From Lentisphaerota bacterium (GTDB taxonomy: Bacteria > Verrucomicrobiota > Lentisphaeria > Oligosphaerales > JABHEG01), in the NCBI GenBank assembly GCA_018676675.1, contig JABHEG010000275.1, forward strand, positions 1 through 47,960: a stretch of DNA of 47,960 nt. The letters are read 5' to 3'. Below the pieces are notes generated by a model. The model did not search any database. It was given only the letters and a program-made list of their open reading frames with translations, and was not told the origin of the DNA. Within the stretch, counting starts at the first letter, position 1. Every line of letters begins with the position of its first letter. Below, piece by piece: positions 44,385-47,960 of this stretch. A program made the translations under genes and the position numbers.

Positions 44385-46772
44385 ATGTCTCGCACCGAAA
44401 GGCTACTCCCCATGCAATGGATTCGTTTCACCTGTTGTGCTCTGGCGGCCTGTGCGATCTTCCCGGTCACGTCGGAAGCCGCACCGTCGCTGCCTCGTCA
44501 TATCAAGCTTCATTGCGCGTTCGAACAAGGTCTCCACTCGGGCGCAGGGGCAAGCAATCCCTTTTCCGCCTGCGGCTACGTCGATCTTCGGTCCGCTGAG
44601 CCGGAACGGGGTAAGGTTGCCCACTTCCGAGGCCACGACGGGTTCACGACCCACCTCCGGTCCGCCATGCTCTTCGATGGCGCCAACCTGCCGACCGAGC
44701 GCGGTACAGTGGGCTTGATGATGCGTTGCTCGGGCAAACGCACCTGGAAGGATGGTAAACGCACGTGGCTCATGGTCCTCGCTCCCCAGGTCGGCGAGTG
44801 CCTTCGCACGACCACAGACAACGGGACAGGACTGGCTCTCTATAAGGACACAGACGACGCGCTCGTTCTGGCCGCGTACCAGTTCTACGACAAGCGGCTC
44901 ACGCCGTGCTTCTGCTCCAGGAAGAGCGGATTCGAGATTGCCGAACCGGACACGATCGTGGCCCGGATCCCGGCGGCCGACCTGCCCGCCGCCGGATGGG
45001 TCGCCATCCGTGTGTCATGGGATCGCACGGCAGGGAAGGCGTGGCTGGGAGTCGGAGACGTCTTGGAGAGTGCGACACTCGCGTACCGACCGGCGCCGTG
45101 GCTCTGCCTCCTGCTCGGTACGCCACCCTCCATCCGTTTCAATAAGGCCATCGGGTTCGACGGCGATATCGATGACCTGTGCGTGGACGCCCGGACGCCT
45201 GCGCAGGCCCCGCAAGCGGGCCTTGAGCCGCCCGCACCCGCACCGCCAATGGCCGAACCAAAGGGCGGTGATGTGGCAGCCACCTGTCTCAGAGACGACC
45301 CGGCGGGAGCAGTCTACGAGAAGATCGTCCGGGCACACCTGGACAACGTTGTCCGAACTCAGGAGGAGCACGGGGGCTGGACCTTCAGTGCAGCATGGCC
45401 CAGCGGCTTGTGGATCCTCTCCGGCGGGGTTGTCATTCCCTACACCCACACGTACTTCAACGGCGGCAAAGACGGCAATAGCGCGGCGTGTGCCATGCGC
45501 TTGTTGAACGGCTACTTCACTCTGGGCGAAACCCGGTATGTGGAAGCCGCCGAGAAAACAGCGGCCACACTAATCCGCCTGCAGGCCCCCGGAGGCTACT
45601 GGCCCTACGCGGCAACCTACGACCCGAAGACGCGCACATTCGACAAGCAGGCCCCGGATTCCGCGGGCCTTCAGGACCATGTTCAGGCGCACCCGACCCT
45701 GCTGCTCATGCTCCTCCACCGGATTACCGGTAAGACCGAGTACAAAATCGCCGCTGACAAGGGCCTGGCCTTCATGCTGCGAACGCAGAACCCAAGCGGA
45801 TCGTGGTCTCACCATTGGGACGTGAAGGACAACATCGGCGAGGCAGCTCAGAGCAAGTACAAGAATGCGGGCGAACTCAATGATGATGCTACGCAGGATC
45901 ACATGACCATGATGCTGGCCGCATACCGCATCACCGACGACACAAAGTACCTCGCAGCTTTCCTGCGCGCTGCCGATTGGATCAAGTCGGCCTTCATCGA
46001 CAAGAAGGCCAAGGGCTGGGCTCAGCAGTACGATGAGAACAACAACCCCATCCCCGCTCGCCACTTCGAGCCGCCGGCCATCTCACTGTCCGAAGGCGCT
46101 CGAAGCATCCCGAGGATGCTGATGCTTGCCTACCGTGTCACCGGCGAGAAGGCCTACCTTGAACCGTGCTACAAGTGGCGCCAATGGATGCTGGATAACC
46201 GTGTCTTCACCAACGAGGAGAAGACAAAATGGGGCTGGCACACCTACTACGATCCCGAGACAGGCGAGGCCTACCGCATGGTCAAGAAGAAGCGCCTGCC
46301 CGAGGACCCGAAGAACGTGCGTGAGGGCGGAGTCACCAGCCTGCTGCGAGAGATCGCCGAGGCAGAGAAGCCCCCACCTGCCCCTCTCCCACCCAAGGAA
46401 TATGCCCGGCGCCAGATCGCCGCAGCGGAGAAGGAGAAGGAGTACCTCAACGACCCCATCGCCAACCGCCTGCGCCTGTCCCCGTTGGCAGAGGCCTTCA
46501 ACTGGGAAGCTGGCACGTGGCTCTTCAGCAAGGAGTCCCCAACCGGGCCGAAAATGTCGCCGTCGACTGGGCGGGCGGGGCTCGTGGCCTACTACGTCGC
46601 CCTTCGCCGCCAGCTTGCCGGCCAGATTCCATGGGATGCCCCTGTCTCGCAGATGAGCCGCGTCCAGTATGCAGGGTTCACCAGCCATCTCGTGCCGCCG
46701 CATGTGATGTCGAGACGCTTGACCGAGGAAGAGCTGACTCGGGCACGGGCCCACAACGCTAAGCCTGAGTGA
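44385..46772 (+). CDS. Secreted PL10-like pectate lyase with N-terminal LamG-like domain
   Basis: 795 residues. GGAAGGAAG lies 7 nt before the ATG at 44385; the in-frame ATG at 44412 would give a tighter signal peptide (MQWIRFTCCALAACAIFPV). Residues about 40-285 look like a concanavalin/LamG-type sandwich. Residues about 300-640 form the (alpha/alpha) toroid of family PL10: TQEEHGGWTF near the start, then GWAQQYD (544-550) and ARHFEPPAIS, where Arg559 corresponds to the catalytic base Arg of characterised PL10 enzymes. The enzyme would cleave polygalacturonate by beta-elimination outside the cell. A C-terminal part of about 150 residues rich in charged residues is not typical of PL10. An agarase-like gene follows after 29 nt. 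Confidence 0.85.
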   Translation: MSRTERLLPMQWIRFTCCALAACAIFPVTSEAAPSLPRHIKLHCAFEQGLHSGAGASNPFSACGYVDLRSAEPERGKVAHFRGHDGFTTHLRSAMLFDGANLPTERGTVGLMMRCSGKRTWKDGKRTWLMVLAPQVGECLRTTTDNGTGLALYKDTDDALVLAAYQFYDKRLTPCFCSRKSGFEIAEPDTIVARIPAADLPAAGWVAIRVSWDRTAGKAWLGVGDVLESATLAYRPAPWLCLLLGTPPSIRFNKAIGFDGDIDDLCVDARTPAQAPQAGLEPPAPAPPMAEPKGGDVAATCLRDDPAGAVYEKIVRAHLDNVVRTQEEHGGWTFSAAWPSGLWILSGGVVIPYTHTYFNGGKDGNSAACAMRLLNGYFTLGETRYVEAAEKTAATLIRLQAPGGYWPYAATYDPKTRTFDKQAPDSAGLQDHVQAHPTLLLMLLHRITGKTEYKIAADKGLAFMLRTQNPSGSWSHHWDVKDNIGEAAQSKYKNAGELNDDATQDHMTMMLAAYRITDDTKYLAAFLRAADWIKSAFIDKKAKGWAQQYDENNNPIPARHFEPPAISLSEGARSIPRMLMLAYRVTGEKAYLEPCYKWRQWMLDNRVFTNEEKTKWGWHTYYDPETGEAYRMVKKKRLPEDPKNVREGGVTSLLREIAEAEKPPPAPLPPKEYARRQIAAAEKEKEYLNDPIANRLRLSPLAEAFNWEAGTWLFSKESPTGPKMSPSTGRAGLVAYYVALRRQLAGQIPWDAPVSQMSRVQYAGFTSHLVPPHVMSRRLTEEELTRARAHNAKPE

Positions 46773-46801
46773 CGAAGGGTCACAGCCGAGACGTACCAAC
46801 C

Positions 46802-47866
46802 ATGACACAGTGCTATTTCACCGTCGAGGAACAGGCCGGGCACTGGTGGTTCATCACCCCGGAAGGCAAGCCGTTCTGGTCCATCGGCATGAACCACATC
46901 GACTCATCGACGCTGCGCTACCGGGAAAGTGGAGATATCTGGTGCACGACCTTCGGCAACAGTCATGAACGCTGGCTGAAAGAAGGCGTCTCTCCGGATC
47001 TGGAGGCGTGGGGATTCAACACGATCGGCTGGACCCAGGAAGTCGTCGTTCGACGCGACTGGAGAGAGCCCACCCACACCATGCATCGGCACAACCGGCA
47101 CTGGACGTTCGAGGAATATCAGTGGGCGGACATGCCGTACTGCCACCTGCTTCCGTTCGCGGATATCCACCAGTGGGAAGTAGAGACGCGCTACCCCGAT
47201 GTGTTCGGGCAGGAATTCGAAGACTGGTGTGACCACGTGGCTCGCGATCAGTGCGGGCGCATGGCCGAGGATCCGGAACTGATCGGCTACTTCTACACAG
47301 ATTGCCCGAGTTGGGCACATGCCCCGACGTGGAATCCCAAAGGCCCCTGGTTCGATCCGGAATCCCTCAAGACCGAAGCTGGCAGAGCGGAGCTTGCGAG
47401 GACCGCAGCGCGTTACTACCAGATCACCCATGATGCCATTCGCCGTTACGACCCCAACCACCTGATCCTGGGCGATCGGTACGAAGGCCAGGCCCTTGTG
47501 CCGGATGACGTCCTCAAAGCCGCGGCTCCCTACGTGGATGTCATGAGTTTCCAGTATTTTGCGGATTCCGCAACGATCTGTCCCGACCTCGAACGCTGGC
47601 ACCAGCTCACGGGCAGGCCTGTTCTCGTCGCCGACGCCGCCGCACCGGGCCGCAAGCCCGAGAACTACGAACCCATGATCCGAGGCTTGCGCGAACTCCC
47701 CTGTTGCATCGGCTGGCATGTGTGCGGCGCCTATCTGTGCAACCGCTGCCGCAACTACGGCTTCCGTGATGAGCGTAACGAACCCGTCGAACCGCTGGTG
47801 TCCATGGCGACCGCGGCCAACCGCCAAACGCTGGAATGGGTCGCTAGTGGCGTCGGGCGCGAATAG
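46802..47866 (+). CDS. Agarase-like (GH50-related) TIM-barrel protein with altered catalytic residues
   Basis: 354 residues from the ATG at 46802; a GTG at 46769 overlapping the upstream stop is an alternative start, and neither has a strong ribosome site. The opening GHWWFITPEGKPFWSIGMNH and WGFNTIGW resemble beta-agarases of the GH50 type. Where those carry catalytic Glu residues, this protein has Asp167 in GYFYTDCPSW and Asp278 in RPVLVADAA. It may thus be a distinct subfamily with another activity, or inactive. No signal peptide is present, unlike most agarases. It follows the PL10-like gene on the same strand, so both probably belong to one transcript. The last 94 nt of the window hold nothing that I can support. 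Confidence 0.68.
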   Translation: MTQCYFTVEEQAGHWWFITPEGKPFWSIGMNHIDSSTLRYRESGDIWCTTFGNSHERWLKEGVSPDLEAWGFNTIGWTQEVVVRRDWREPTHTMHRHNRHWTFEEYQWADMPYCHLLPFADIHQWEVETRYPDVFGQEFEDWCDHVARDQCGRMAEDPELIGYFYTDCPSWAHAPTWNPKGPWFDPESLKTEAGRAELARTAARYYQITHDAIRRYDPNHLILGDRYEGQALVPDDVLKAAAPYVDVMSFQYFADSATICPDLERWHQLTGRPVLVADAAAPGRKPENYEPMIRGLRELPCCIGWHVCGAYLCNRCRNYGFRDERNEPVEPLVSMATAANRQTLEWVASGVGRE

Positions 47867-47960
47867 CGAGCCCACCCCCGGGCCAGTCTTCGATGAGGCT
47901 TCGTCCGGGACGGCAAAAGGCGATGCCGAGTATCGTCGTTGGCGAGCCGGGCGGAGAATC

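Overview
The window is about 48 kb of GC-rich, gene-dense bacterial DNA. It carries 26 credible protein genes and no rRNA, tRNA, CRISPR array or transposase that I can see. The content points to a polysaccharide-degrading member of the PVC superphylum (Kiritimatiellota, Lentisphaerota or Planctomycetota type). The reasons are four sulfatase-superfamily genes, many secreted multidomain glycosidases, URO-D-like and FAD-oxidoreductase genes beside glycosidases, CUT1-type sugar ABC genes, no SusC/SusD pair, and abundant short palindromic intergenic repeats. The phylum is an inference, because no ribosomal or other marker gene is present.

Layout. 149-5118 (-): an operon of a two-PH-like-domain membrane protein, a TIM-barrel glycosidase-like protein and an SGNH hydrolase. 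5342-8795 (+): a Cys-type sulfatase, then an APC permease fused to a PTS EIIA-like domain. 8820-9464 (-): an Uma2-type nuclease. 9604-11613 (+): a GH127 beta-L-arabinofuranosidase. 11868-17540 (-): a URO-D-like protein, an RND adaptor and an RND pump, with a partial copy of the URO-D gene end beyond the pump. 17828-22964 (+): an FAD oxidoreductase overlapping a clan-A-like glycosidase, then a CDP-alcohol phosphatidyltransferase. 23219-32043 (-): a BNR/sialidase-like protein, an RCC1-propeller/GH28 fusion, a sulfatase-like protein with Thr at the catalytic position, and a six-hairpin glycosidase. 32310-32981 (+): a spermidine-synthase-like protein. 33151-39294 (-): a tightly overlapped sugar ABC importer operon that ends in a secreted glycosidase. 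39639-41225 (+) and 41432-44064 (-): a sulfatase, then a Tat-exported TIM-barrel protein followed by another sulfatase. 44385-47866 (+): a PL10-like pectate lyase and an agarase-like TIM-barrel protein.

Together the genes suggest breakdown of a pectin-like or sulfated, arabinose-containing polysaccharide. The PL10-like lyase and GH28-like protein would cut uronic-acid backbones. GH127 would remove arabinofuranose, the SGNH hydrolase would remove acyl groups, and the sulfatases would desulfate. The ABC importer would take up oligomers. No ATPase subunit is encoded here, so a shared ATPase elsewhere is likely.

The best candidate for something undescribed is the ABC importer at 34617-39294. Its solute-binding protein is fused to the MalF-like permease. 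That permease has an extra membrane insertion. The MalG-like partner carries a roughly 370-residue extracytoplasmic insertion built from at least four copies of a repeat resembling a loop motif of GH42-type glycosidases. A glycosidase gene is translationally coupled to it. Other unusual items are the RCC1-GH28 fusion with an insertion between blades 6 and 7, the Thr-type sulfatase, the APC-EIIA fusion, four families of palindromic intergenic elements, and the duplicated URO-D gene end flanking the RND genes.
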